A stretch of DNA of 64,000 nt from the NCBI GenBank assembly GCA_023213395.1, contig CM041465.1, forward strand, positions 230,027,741 to 230,091,740, in the 5' to 3' direction. A program made the position numbers and the translations under genes. Below, in pieces: positions 10,670 through 21,779 of this stretch. Below the pieces are notes generated by a model, which was given only the letters and a program-made list of their open reading frames with translations, was not told the DNA's origin and ran no database searches. Source of the DNA: Cycas panzhihuaensis (Eukaryota; Cycadophyta). Each line of letters starts with the position of its first letter. Within the stretch, counting starts at the first letter, position 1.

Positions 10670-12590
10670 AGGCAATTGTTGACCTGCTGAAATTTTGAAG
10701 AAAATCAACAAGATCTACTGGCATTCTACAACAGATTTTTTTTACAAGCAAGATATATTAACTATATTTATTTTCTGAAACTTTTTAGCAAGTTTTATAT
10801 ATTATTTCAGCAGATTTTGATTATTATTGAGCTATATTTCTTGTTCAACAAATATTACTGATCTGTGAAGATTTGTGCAGATCTACGTAGGATTTTCAGC
10901 AGCAAATTATATACATTCAAGTTTTTATTCTCATATTTAAGTTATTTTCTCTTCAGATCTACAGATTTATCATATATTTTGACAGTTTACAAGGTTTTTA
11001 TCTACTTATTTAATATTTTTCGCAGATTTACAAAAGAGTATCAGCTGCATACAAAAGTTATCAAGTTTTCTTCAAAGATTTATAATTTGTTACTTCAGAT
11101 CTGCTATTTTTTACTATAAATCTGCTTATTTCAACAAGTTTTCAATATTTTCTATTATATTTGTTCATATCTGTGATATTTTAAGCTATAGATTTGCTAT
11201 ACTTAGGCCAGATCTACAACATTTACATAATATTTTTGTAGATCTACTGGGTCTCACTTCAGATCTGCGTTTTTTCATTATTTGGTGATATTTTCTACAA
11301 GTTTTTCAACAGATTTATTATATTTCTCAATAGATTCACTCATTATTGGGTTATTTTTTATGATATAACAAGTATATTCAGTATTATTTCACAAGATTTG
11401 TGCAGATTCATAAAGTTCCTTTTCAGCTATAAGCTATATTTCAATCTACAAAAGACAGCAGTTGCATATCTACAATATTTGAGACATATTCAGCCTTCTG
11501 AAGAAGATATACACAAGATCCAGTCAGCTACAACTACGTGTTCTAGGTTCTTCAGTTCTATTTTCAAATTTACAAATATTTTATATATCTGCTCAATATA
11601 TTTCTTTGAAATTTTTTCAAATACAAATATATAAGAGTTTTTTATGATATATTCTCTTTGAAATATTTAAAAAATTTATTAATATTGTGACTCTGTTATA
11701 TCTTGGTTCTTTGATATAAATATTCTTTTAACACATTTGATAATATTTCAGATACAAGTATATGTGCAGGTTGTTTATTTGACATATTTCCTTCATAGAT
11801 TTTTAAAGGCCCTAAGGAATTTGGTAAGCACTTGCATAAAGGTTCATATTCCATAACTTTGCTTGAGAACTTCTCGATTGATTACTTTTCTATATTTGCT
11901 ATAATAGCAAGGTAGCATGCACGAGACATAATCATATGCAAGCCAATAGTCAAACAATTACATAACAAAAGCATAAGAGATTTATAGATACATATTTATA
12001 TTGCACAAATATATGTTTTTTTTGAAATATTCTATCAATCTTTATTTTCTTCATCATTTTTTCTTATATATAATAAGCCTCCTAGTGGAGCTGAAGCTGG
12101 AGTTACATAGAAGTCTCCTCAACATATTATTTCCTTTGTCCTATGTCAAACTTAATCCTGATCTGCAATATCCCTCAGCAAAAATCACAATACTAGAGAG
12201 TAGCAATCTGGTAATCAAAACGAGGGGCATACAGGACTGTCTCCCCATATTCTTTTTCAAGCTTTTCATATACTTCTTTATCTGTTTTTTCCAACTTGTA
12301 TTTCCTCTCGAATTAACTTTCTAAGAAGGATTAGTGCAATGGACATTGGTCTCTTGATGTTGGACTCCCGTTGGCGTCTTCGTTCCTCTTTTATTTTATG
12401 TCCAGAAAGGGAAAGCATACTTATGTTTGATAATCTTTCCAACTAAACGCCTTTCCATTCTTTGGTTATGTTAAGCTGATAACGTGTCATCCAATCACCT
12501 CCAACAATCACATCCAACGACTAAGGTCAGAAGTGCTGTGACATAACGAGCCGTGGGAACGCACCCTCCTCTGCAATCTTCTACTAAGAT
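10670..12590 (+). other. AT-rich leader of M with recurrent CAGATCTRC-like words
   Basis: No retroelement protein is readable. The words CAGATCTAC, CAGATCTGC, CAGATTTAC and AGATCTGC recur irregularly between about 10700 and 11260 and at wider spacing to 11410. Open frames of 78-107 codons at 10865-11119, 11398-11634 and 12001-12324 are low-complexity and probably chance. Confidence 0.6.
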
Positions 12591-12597
12591 CTGCTAA

Positions 12598-13040
12598 GTG
12601 CAGAGAATTGCAACTTCATTTGATGGTTTCCGCTATCTTCTTTGGCATTCCAGATATCTATCGAAACTCTGTTTCTCAGCTGCAACGGAACTTCGATCAG
12701 CATTGGTAAAACTTGGGCCTGCATTTGTTAAAATTGCTCAAGCTGTCTCTTCTCGCCTGGATGTAATACCACCAGCATACCTTGAGGAACTGTCATTATT
12801 GCAAGATCGGATTGCACCCTTCTCAACAGATACTGCATTGGATATAATTGAGCAAGAGCTTGGAGTACCTGTAGATACAATTTTTTCAGAGATATCCATA
12901 CAACCAATTCTTTGACTTCGCTAAGACAGTTTATCGAGCTAGGCTTAGACCAAGTGGGCAAATTGTTCTTTGTAAAAGTGCAACGGTCACAGTGCTATTG
13001 CTTTAGACATCTTCATTCTACGCTTGCGGCTATCAAGTCC
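12598..13040 (+). pseudogene. Captured ABC1-family (ABC1K/ADCK) atypical kinase gene fragment
   Basis: The frame 12598-12915 (105 codons) contains LVKLGPAFVKIAQAVSSR, VIPPAYLEELSLLQDRIAPF and IIEQELGVPVDTIFSEIS. These match the N-terminal KxGQ-type signature and following helices of plant ABC1K kinases, organellar proteins linked to quinone metabolism. Past 12915 the reading continues with frameshifts: VYRARLRPSGQIV (usual LGQVY+ARLR), then VKVQR, then AIALDIFILRL. The N-terminal start, the catalytic core after the VKVQ lysine and the C-terminus are missing. Position inside M, between its LTRs, indicates transduction by the retroelement. Whether introns were removed cannot be told from this short piece. 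Confidence 0.85.
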
Positions 13041-13059
13041 TTTCCGGCTTGTATTGATT

Positions 13060-13445
13060 GCATCGGGTTGTGCGTTTGCTATCTGCAATACATTATTGCC
13101 TTCAGCATTTTCCTGCCTATGCACTTGTCATTTGCCGTCTGCAATACATTATTGCCTTAAGCATTTTCCCGCCTATGCACTTGCCGTTTGCCTTCACCAT
13201 TTTTTGGCGTTGCCTTCAGCATTTTCCCGCCTATGCACTTGTCGTTTACCTTCACCATTTTTTGGCAGCATTTAAGAGTAGCGCCGTTTGGTGAATAACG
13301 CAGCACGCAGCACCGTTTGGCGAATAACGCATCACGCAAACAGCTCTTCGTCCTTGATAACAGCACTCAGCCTTTTTGTATATATATATACTGACACTTC
13401 GTTGTTGATAACAGCTTTTATTACATTTATATATTGACACGTCTT
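13060..13445. repeat. Cluster of three short tandem repeats
   Basis: First, 56-58-bp units sharing GCCTATGCACTT occur at 13115, 13171 and 13229. Second, CCGTTTGGYGAATAACGCA occurs twice at about 13284-13340. Third, a roughly 50-bp unit with TTGATAACAGC and TATATATTGACAC occurs twice at about 13341-13442. They follow directly on the ABC1K fragment. Confidence 0.8.
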
Positions 13446-14960
13446 TAAGTGCGCCCGACTTTGTTTATAGTGCAGGTCACCCATCTACTGCTAATGTTGC
13501 CGCGGCATTTTTATTTCATTATTTTTTATAATTTTTTTAACATAAAGTTTTAAAAAATTAAATTTAATTATATAATTTTTTAAATCCAGAGCTTTAAGGT
13601 TTAAGCTCTCAGCTCTCGGTTTCATTTAGTCATCACGTGACTGTTAGCCACTTCCAAAAAGTTTTTTAAACGTTTTTCATTTTTATTTTTTTTTAATTTT
13701 TTATTTTTCATAGAGTTATTGGCACTTTTATTGCCATAACTTCTCACTGGCTTATCAATTTCAGACGAAACCACCTCTAATAGATCAGAAATGTTTTGTA
13801 CACCAATTTTGACTGGTCATATGACCAATTTGGTGCCAATTTGACCATGTTTCAACAATTTTAACGTCAGACTCTCAAAATTTCAGCCTTTTATGCACTT
13901 TTAACAAAATCGTTTTTAGAACTGGCTGTAATTTATTACTGGTAAACTACTTTCTACCTGAATTTCCTCTATAGTGATCTATGTTCTATAGACTTCAATA
14001 CCCACTTCTTACTTCAATTTTTTTAATTCATCTTCATTAGTATTTTAATCGCTGAAATTAGGAATTTAGTTATTTTTTGCCTATTTTTTAGCATTTTACA
14101 TAAAAACACCTGTTACCTTTTTCATTATAACTTTTTCATTTTATATCAGATTTCAATTCTGTCAGCTTCGTTGGGAAGCTGACTCATTTTTCTTCATTTT
14201 GGCATATTTTTTAATATATTTTGATATATTTTTCCTGAATTTCAAATCAATCAAAGTTGAGGTACCTTATTACATCAAATCTTTTATTTTTACACATTTT
14301 TAAATATATTTTTCAAAGATTTTCAATTGAAAGTACATTGAACAATCTCATAAACAATATTTGATCCATTTTCTAACATTTTTTAAAAGTTAATTAGTAA
14401 TTTTATGCAATTTTGACTACCCTACTCCTGTTAGGCCCCATAAGGAGGTCTATACCTTTGCATCATTCAAATCATGATTTATTGGTACCAATTTTCAAAA
14501 CCGTTAGTTTCATTGGATTCACATCTTATTAATCTACACATTGGTAAAATTTTAAGTTATTCTGATATTATTCAGTATAGTTTTCAAGCTGTTAAAGTTG
14601 AGCATACAAGTACATCTTAATAAGCTTGTCTTTTTTCAAAATTTTTAAGAAAATTCTAGTTTATATCTCATTGTTTAACTCAAGGTTTCTACTTGATCTT
14701 TCTACAAGCATTTTAAGTTGTTTCAAACTAGCATTTGTTTATAAGGTAATATATATTTTTCTCAAAGAAAAGTTATTTTTATACAAAAAGGGAAAGTTTT
14801 TCTTATATTGAAGATTTACATTTACTCATTTGAGAAATTGGTATTTTTGAAAAACTCTTTATATTTCATTCTCAAAAGTTTATTTTAGTTTTGCATAAGT
14901 GAAAAGGATTTTTTAAGTTTGCTTTCAAATGCATCATTATTTTCTTATTGATTACATTGC
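13446..14960 (+). other. Leader of M between captured fragment and gag
   Basis: This is an AT-rich segment with no protein homology I recognise; it may derive from host or other retroelement sequence. The 17-mer shared with element B (14170-14186) lies here. Confidence 0.5.
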
Positions 14961-14967
14961 TTTCAAA

Positions 14968-15500
14968 ATGGCACAATTCCCCATTTTTGATGGCCATAAC
15001 TTTTCACTATGGTATGACACCATGCAAACTTACTTTATTGAACATGATCTTTTAAAATATTTACAACATGAATGTGACCTTAGTATTAAAGAAATTTTTT
15101 GAAAGGATAATGAAGCTTTAGGTTTATTATTTTGCACTATGGTGATCTTTGTTTTTCACTAGTTTCTGAATTAACAACATCTAAGTCTGTTTGGGATTTA
15201 TTGATTTCCATTTATGGGGGAGATACTCCCAATGTATTTGATGAGCATGTGAGACAGGTGACAGAACAAGTAGATCATGACGGCAACACCAATGAAGATT
15301 AAGATCAAATGCAGGACCACCTTGTTGTACAAGGATTTGATCCTCCATTTGAGGGGGAGCATGAAGATGAATCTTATAACATAACGAAGAATGAATATGA
15401 TGATATGACAAAGAATGCACCTGATGATATAACAGTTATTCAAAGCATAAAGATTACAGAAGTTCAAGTTCAAAGCCTTCTTAATGTTCCAATTAACAAA
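14968..15500 (+). pseudogene. Copia-type gag remnant of element M
   Basis: From the ATG at 14968 the frame reads MAQFPIFDGHNFSLWYDTMQ, the start of copia gag (pattern FDG-NY-LW-KM). It continues through KYLQHECDLSIKEIF to a stop near 15100. After frameshifts, ELTTSKSVWDLLISIYGG matches the gag block ATSAKEAWDxL. Remaining frames to about 15500 are acidic and uninformative. Gag would form the virus-like particle; here it is broken and has no pol behind it. Confidence 0.7.
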
Positions 15501-15700
15501 GTCTAAATTACAACTATTCATCTACATTTGCATCAAGTTTCATCTACTTATACTTTTCCTACATCATTCTATGATAAAGAGACATATGTGACTATAAGGA
15601 TGAGAAGAGTTGATAAAGATCAAGATCAGAATTTCAAAGTCCTTTTCAAGTACTAGTTCCATAAGTTTAAGGAAAAGATACAAGTGTCCGTGCTGACATT

Positions 15701-15711
15701 AAGGGGGAGAA
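15701..15711 (+). promoter_or_regulatory. Polypurine tract of element M
   Basis: AAGGGGGAGAA lies immediately before the 3' LTR TGTTGGAG, the usual place for plus-strand DNA priming. Confidence 0.88.
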
Positions 15712-16206
15712 TGTTGGAGTGTAATGTCACCACTCAACTCCCTCTTACCTACCAGGATTGTGCACCTCAATTTAGATATGTGATGCTCAACATGTCAAGG
15801 TAAGTTAAGGTAAATTGAGTTAGTTTCATTTGAGTTAAGTGAATATTATTTTATTGTTATTTTGAATTCAGGGGTTGAGGAGTTTCCCTCCTCCCCTAAA
15901 ACTATTTATATTGTGGGGTGTACAACCCTGGTGTCTTTAGACACTACTTACTTTTGAGGAGATTTGTAATGCTTATTTCTACTACAATGGATTGAACAAC
16001 AAGGCTTTCATGTGTTTATGCTATTGTGATTGTGATATATTGATATATTGATGCAATATTGGTTTATGGTTATTTGATATATGTTTTGCCCTGTTCTCCT
16101 GCTATTATTGTTCCATCATTTGATATCAGAGCATAGTCCTACTATTATTATATTTTCCTTCATTTGGTATCAGAGCATAGTCCTACTATTATTATATTTT
16201 CCTTCA
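15712..16206 (+). repeat. 3' LTR of element M
   Basis: It is the same length (495 bp) as the 5' LTR with few differences by eye (for example one PBS-like unit reads TTTGATATCAGAGC). It is followed by the AGAAT duplication. Confidence 0.95.
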
Positions 16207-17202
16207 AGAATAAGGCCAAGTGTGATAACATTCCAGGGTGTTGGCTTCTAAGAATAAGAAAACAAGTCCAAGCTAGTGTGAATCTGAATGAAGAATGAGG
16301 ATCTCCACCAAGTTCAACTAAGAATGAGTGTGTGAACCAAGCTGAACCAAGGATGAGAATCCTTGAAATCTAAAACTATCTAATGGAAGAAAACCTAATT
16401 GATGAAAGAATGGAGAAGAGAACCCCCGCCCCTAAAAAATGAGGGATTTTATAGAAGGAATGAAGGTGTTGGGGTGGTGGTTTCATATAAAAAAACATCA
16501 CTAGAAAAACATGGACTTGTCTTTTTTTTTTTTTAATAAATCCACTCTAAATTAAAAAAAATAGTAGTTAGGTGATTTAAGAGGCCTTATTAGATTGTTG
16601 TGCATTGACCTATATATGTCATGGCCTACTAAGTCTGATAAGAGGCATTAATTACACAATTTGAATGTTGTTGGTTGTGGTTGACTATTGTAATAATCAT
16701 GCTGCAGAGTTCTCTACATTACCATGAACTTGTCTGTGGTACTACAAAATACTTAGTGATACTGGTATTATTAGCAAAAACTAATACGATATTGTAGTAT
16801 CTCATCAAAATTGACCTAAAAGCTACATGTCATTATTCCTAACTCCTACATACTAATCCTAAGGTCACTGAATGATAGAGCACATGCAACCAAAGCAAAA
16901 AACGAAGTAAAATAAGTAGCCATGGGTCAAAATATTAACAGAAATAGAGTTGCAGGGATAGTGGAAGGACTACCTTACCAACCATTAGGCCATGATAGGG
17001 GGATTTGGGGCCATTGGATCAAAGTCCTAAACATCATCAGTATAAATGAGGAGACATGTAATCCAAACAAGCATCAAACATGTATCAAATCATCATCATA
17101 GACTTAATAATATAGCTCTAAAGGTGTGAGTAGAGGGAGAGATGCATACCTTCACTTACCTGTGTGCTGTTATCTCCTAATGCATTCTCGGTAGCTAGGA
17201 AA
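16207..17202 (-). repeat. Element J 3' LTR, proximal part
   Basis: On the minus strand it starts TGTTTCCTAGCTACCGAGAATG, the same opening as the E, G and I LTRs (TGTTTC..+AGG/GAG+AATG). The shared U3 word GGTAAGTGAAGGTATGC follows at 17160-17144. A TATA-like TATAAAATCC lies at about 16452, and loosely spaced GGTAC/GTATT sites at about 16736-16800. M cuts it at 16206. Confidence 0.8.
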
Positions 17203-17495
17203 CACTGCCCCCTTAGCAGTAGAACCTCATCTATATGAAGTTGTGATGATGGTGAATGTTGCTAACACAAATATCATTAATATATATAATAACTAGGAGT
17301 CAAATATGTATAAGTCACAAAGGGGTAATGAATGTCTCAATGGATGCATGGTCAAGAGGCATAATATGAGGAGGGAGATAGATGTGTAAGCAAATCAATC
17401 CCAAGGGAGGTGGTTGTGAATCTTAAACATGTATGAGCGAAAAGGAAAGGCAATGACCAAAGGGGTACCCTAATGATGTACAAAGTAGGCAGTAT
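17203..17495 (-). mobile_element. Element J, 3' end of interior with PPT
   Basis: The minus-strand TAAGGGGGCAG (17213-17203) directly abuts the LTR and is the PPT. The remaining 280 bp resembles in layout the sequence before E's 3' LTR (ATATATAT run, then TTCACCATCATCAC, compare TTCGCCATCACACC in E). Element K interrupts J at 17495. Confidence 0.75.
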
Positions 17496-17793
17496 TGAAA
17501 AGAGTGGATCTATCCTTCATCTCCATGCACTAAACACAAAGGCAAACATGGGAGCAAAAGAGACTTGAGAGAAAGAAAGTAGCTCTCATGATATGGGGAG
17601 GTAAGAATCAATCTCCTCCATTGAGCTTTTATTATTATATTGAGAGAGGGAGCATTAGAGTTAGGTGAAACGAAATTACACACAATGCACATGAAAGTGC
17701 ATTTCACTTAAGTGATCTAATTTAAAGTTTACTTAAGAACCTTTTTTGAAATAATCAACTAATGTAATGACCTTATGTCATTAACCCTTTTCA
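17496..17793 (-). repeat. 3' LTR of element K (298 bp)
   Basis: It pairs with 24776-25073 and starts (plus strand) TGAAAAGAGTGGATC and ends ACCCTTTTCA. The minus-strand PPT TTAAGGGGGAGAT lies at 17806-17794. Confidence 0.95.
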
Positions 17794-18224
17794 ATCTCCC
17801 CCTTAATGGTAGAAGGTCATTTCATCCTATTTTATTCTATCCTATGAGGTCTTCATTTGATCCTCTTACAAAGCAAACTACTATGACACTTTTGTGGGAA
17901 ACCCTCATGGGGAAGAAAACCCACAAAATTTCTAATCTACTAACCTAGCTCAGGCGACTCTTTAAATATAGCCAGATAGCCAATCAGTACAATGAATTTT
18001 GTAGCTAAAATCTAATGAGTTTCCATATACCATCTGGTCATCTCCCATGCCCTTTTGGGTTTTCACAGGTTCTGATTTTTTAAAATGATACAACCCTTAT
18101 CCTTTCGCACCCACATGGGGTTTTCACAAATGGGATATAGTAGAGACTTACTCTTGTCCTTCCGCGCTCACAAGGGGTTTTGACAAATGAGACAAAGTAT
18201 GATGGTCCTATTATTATCTCCTTT

Positions 18225-18780
18225 AATCAGTTAGAGATGGAGGCCCTAAGGCCGAGTTGCTTTCAGAACTGTTCAAACTTCACCCTCTTCAGTGGTTTGG
18301 TGAAGATATCAACCACTTGATCTGCTGTGGGGTAATACTCCAGTTAAATTGTGCCACCATGAACTAGTTCTATAATCCTGTGGACTTTTGTACTTATATG
18401 TTTGGTATGATCATGAAATACAAGATTTTTAGCCATTTAAATTATAGATTGATTATCAACATGTAAGTTAGTAGAACTTGTTTGGGTGGCATTTAATTTA
18501 TTCAATAATTTTCTAAGCCATATCACCTCCTTGCTTGTCTCAGAAGCAGCAATGTACTCATCTTCGATAGTTGAGTCTACAACTATCTTCTGCTGTCTGG
18601 ATCTCTATGATATTGGTGCTGTTCCAAGAAATGTTATGTACGCAGACATAGATCTTCCTGTGTCTTTATCTCTAGCAAAGTCTAAGTCTATGTATGTATA
18701 AAGTTTAAATTCTACATTGGGTTCATACAACACACCATATTTGCTAGTCATCTTTAGGTATCTCAACACTCGTATTGCAG
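18225..18780 (-). pseudogene. Copia RNase H of element K (decayed)
   Basis: Read across frameshifts and stops on the minus strand it gives the C-terminal copia RNase H blocks: AAIRVLRYLKM, then ..LDFARDKDTGRSMSAY (first catalytic Asp block, usual DSDWAGD), then VVDSTIEDEYIAAS (usual ST-EAEY), and finally DQVVDIFTKPLK. It would degrade the RNA strand during reverse transcription. Several stops (for example near 18465 and 18420) make it nonfunctional. Confidence 0.75.
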
Positions 18781-19700
18781 CTTACCAATGATTCTGCTTA
18801 GGATTTGTCATAAATCTTACAAGAATGCCAACAGAGTGTGCAATATCTGGCCTTGTGTTGGTAGTATAGATGAGACTACCTACAAGTTGCTTGTAGAGTA
18901 TTGCATCTACCTCCCTATTATCACCATCAACTGAGAGTTTAATATTAGGTTCCATAGGTATATCCACTGGTCGAGCACCTTCTAACTAAAACTTTGTCAA
19001 AAGATCGTTGATATATTTTTCTTGGGAGAGAAATCAGACAATTCAAAAGTTTTAGCAAGGTCCTTCATCAGCTGGCTAATTACCTATTTACTATTCCCCG
19101 TTATGAGTATGTCATCCACAAAGATTAAGAGGTAAGTGACTTTATCATTTTGGCATTTGATGAATAATGTTGCATCAATATCTTGATAGTCGCAAATCTC
19201 ATATCCAAGTTGCCTTATTTTTTCAGATAACTTGGTAAACCAAGCAAGAGGGGCTTGCTTTAGGCTGTACAAGGACTTTTTGAGCCTGTAAACTTTATGC
19301 TCCTGACCGTCAATCTCGTATCCTTTTGGCTGAGCCATGTAAATTTCTTCTTTAAGGTTCCCATTGAGAAATGTGGTCTTAACATTGAGTTGGCAGATTT
19401 TCCAACCCTGTTGAGTAGCCAAGGCTATAAGAGTTCTGATTGTAGGCCACTTGGTTATAGGAGCAAAGATTTCAGTGTAGTCAATGCCTTCCCTTTACGT
19501 GAATCCTTTTTCTACCAACCCCGCCTTGTGTTTTTCTAGGGTGCCATCTAATCTATACTTGTTTTCAAACACCCATTTATTTTGAACTACCTTTCTTCCA
19601 AGTGGTAGATCAACAAGCTCCCATGTACCGTTCTTAATAAGAGATTGATACTCTTCATTCATGGCATTTCTCTAAGATGCATGCTTTACAACTTCTTAGT
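18781..19700 (-). pseudogene. Copia reverse transcriptase of element K
   Basis: The minus frame from about 19700 reads ASWRNAMNEEYQSLIKNGTW, then WVFENKYRLDG, the start of the RVT_2 domain. The open piece 19422-19084 carries QLNVKTTFLNGNLKEEIYM (usual QMDVKTAFLNG; catalytic D changed to N) and the active-site block LLIFVDDILITGN. The last RT block is open at 18967-18782 (LYKQLVGSLIYTTNTRPDI). Stops at about 19495 and after ITGNSK, plus a frameshift near 19050-18970, separate these. The D-to-N change removes the first catalytic aspartate. Confidence 0.9.
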
Positions 19701-20299
19701 ACATTAGGGGATATTCATTAATAGTAAGATGTAGTTCTACTGGTTCAAGCTCAATGGAAAGTGATTCACACATCCTTGCTCTAGGGGCACTTCTAGTGCT
19801 AGTTTTGCCTACCTCATCTGGTCACACGTCATTGTGTAGTTGGTAGGCTTCATGAAAACCTCGAGTTAGGAATGAGGTTTTCATTTCCACAACCTCTTGA
19901 TCTTCGTTTTGATCCTGGAAAGGATCATGTAAAATATTTGGCATAGAGGAAGTTGATGATATTAGAGAAGATGGGCAAGTTATAGATGTTGGAGAAGATG
20001 ATCCTTCTGTTATGGCTTTGCCTTTGTCAACTTGGCTGCTCACAAATGATGGTGCTGGATATGTACACATTGGCTTGGAGTCACAGCTTGTATTCTCCAA
20101 GGCTCTATTGTCAGATTCCAAGATTTTGAGCAACTGTTTAGCATCTCCCTCTCTAAATTTTAGAATATGGACATCAAATTCAATAGCATTATTAAATCAG
20201 TATGAAGGCATCTTGGAGTCAAGTTTGAGTAATTGATCTTCAGTCTCTGCAAAGATAACATCTCTAGTGATGATGATTTTATGTTATGAAGGTATGAAC

Positions 20300-21200
20300 A
20301 CCTTGTATCCCTTTTTGTCCATAGGGTATCTGACAAAGATGCCTTTGATGGCTCTATCTTGGAGCTTATTTCTATGGTCCTCTAGAATATGAGCATAACA
20401 AGTAGAGCCAAAAATTCTGAAGTGGGAGATAGAGGGGGTTTGTCCATACTACATTTCATGTAGAGAGGGGCTAATCTTGGAGGGACTAACAGTGTTGATG
20501 AAATACACAACAGTCCAAATAGCCTTAGCCCAAAGATAGATAGGGACATTCTTATATACCAGCATAGTATGAGCCATATTTATGATGGTCCTGTTCATGT
20601 GCTCAACAACTCCATTTTGCTGGGGTGTACTTGCAACAATGGTCTGATGTTTGATTCCATGTTGGTGTAGGTATGATTTAAACTCATTGGATGTGTACTC
20701 GTCACCATTGTCAGTCGTTAGTATTTTGATCTTAAACCTAGATTTATTTTCCACACGGACCTTAAAAGCTTGAAACATAGAAAAAGCTTCATCTTTCTTT
20801 GCAAGAAAAGCAACCCATACTTTCTTGGTAAAATAATCAATGAAAGTAATATAGTACCACTTCTATTTGAGAGAAGGGATGGGCATAGGATCATATATAT
20901 CTGAGTGTACAAGTTGCAAAGGTTGGCTAGATTTCCACTGACTATGAGGAAAGGGTTGTCTTTGAGATTTAGCAATAATACATGCTTCACATTTAAAGGA
21001 CTTAGAGGGGAACTTAGGCAAATCAGGAAGAGTGTCTTGTAGTTCTTTTAAATGATAAATTTTGATATGGCCCATATGAGCATGCCATAGAGCTACTTGG
21101 GATAACTTTTGAGGAGTTAGGGTTGTGGTAAAAGTAGATTTATTATCAACATAGTTGGCTTTAGAGGATGATGAGCTAGTTAGGTGAAAAAGTTTGCCAT
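20300..21200 (-). pseudogene. Copia pre-integrase and integrase of element K
   Basis: The zinc-binding pre-integrase region is in frame with protease (LWHAHMGH then CEACIIAKSQRQPF, an HHCC arrangement). The catalytic triad can be read: D in LVHSDIYDP, D in ILTTDNGDEY, E in NGVVEHMNRT (open piece 20778-20449). The C-terminal block FRIFGSTCYAHI follows. One stop breaks the chain at about 20863 and another at about 20449. All three catalytic residues survive although the polyprotein does not. A serine-rich linker (20133-19822) leads to RT. Confidence 0.9.
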
Positions 21201-21399
21201 CAAGAATTACAGTTATAACCACAACATTTGAAGGAGGGTGAATGACACAAAGAGTTTGATTGTTTGCAATTACACTTAGATTAAATCCACAAGATACAAG
21301 GGTGGACAGGGAGAGTAGATTCTGCTTCAGAGCAAGAATATATAAAACATCAACAAGTGTAAAATCTGGAAGGCATGGGAGTTTCAAGCAAACAGTTCC

Positions 21400-21580
21400 A
21401 AGTCCTTCGACTGGCTTAGATGATTTGTTAGCCATGTGTACAATACCACGAACTTCAGTGTCAAAATCTTGAAAGAACTGGTGATGACAAGTCATGTATT
21501 GTGTTGCTCCAGTATTCATGATCCACGATGAAGTATTTGAGGTGGCACTATTTGCAACTCCAAGTGATGAAGGCAAAAAT
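21400..21580 (-). pseudogene. Copia protease of element K
   Basis: The minus-strand open piece beginning at 21576 reads WIMNTGATQYMT; the aspartic protease motif is usually D[ST]GA[ST], so the catalytic Asp is replaced by Asn. Downstream VLYILALKQNLLSLSTL matches the second protease block. The frame runs on into GAG-pre-integrase without a stop to 20863. Confidence 0.85.
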
Positions 21581-21779
21581 GAATAAGCATAGCCACAATG
21601 AGCCTTAATATACTTAGTGGATCTATTAACAACATTTGATGAAGTGGTCCCAATTCTTTGAAGGTGTGCATAAGCAAATTATGTTCCACCAAAAGTATCT
21701 TCAAAAGAAGTATTATCAATATTATGAGCACCATAGCATTGTTGATAACTTGGTAGTTTGTTGGTGGCAGTTCTATAAT

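Larger units (their letters stand above)
10161..16206 (+). mobile_element. Element M: copia-derived element with captured gene fragment, TSD AGAAT
   Basis: Identical-length LTRs (495 bp each: 10161-10655, 15712-16206) bound the element, with perfect AGAAT duplications at 10156-10160 and 16207-16211. PBS, a 4-kb leader containing an ABC1-kinase-like fragment, a copia gag remnant and a PPT (15701-15711) lie in order. Protease, integrase and RT are absent, so it is non-autonomous. It inserted into the 3' LTR of element J. Confidence 0.95.

Noticed and set aside
12001-12324. 107-codon frame rich in F, L, Y and I, resembling a membrane protein
   Set aside because: Composition follows the T-rich leader of M; no conserved motif and overlaps non-coding repeats.
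12598-13040. A genuine host ABC1K gene exon in place
   Set aside because: It lies between the LTRs of M, is frameshifted past 12915 and has no other exons nearby.
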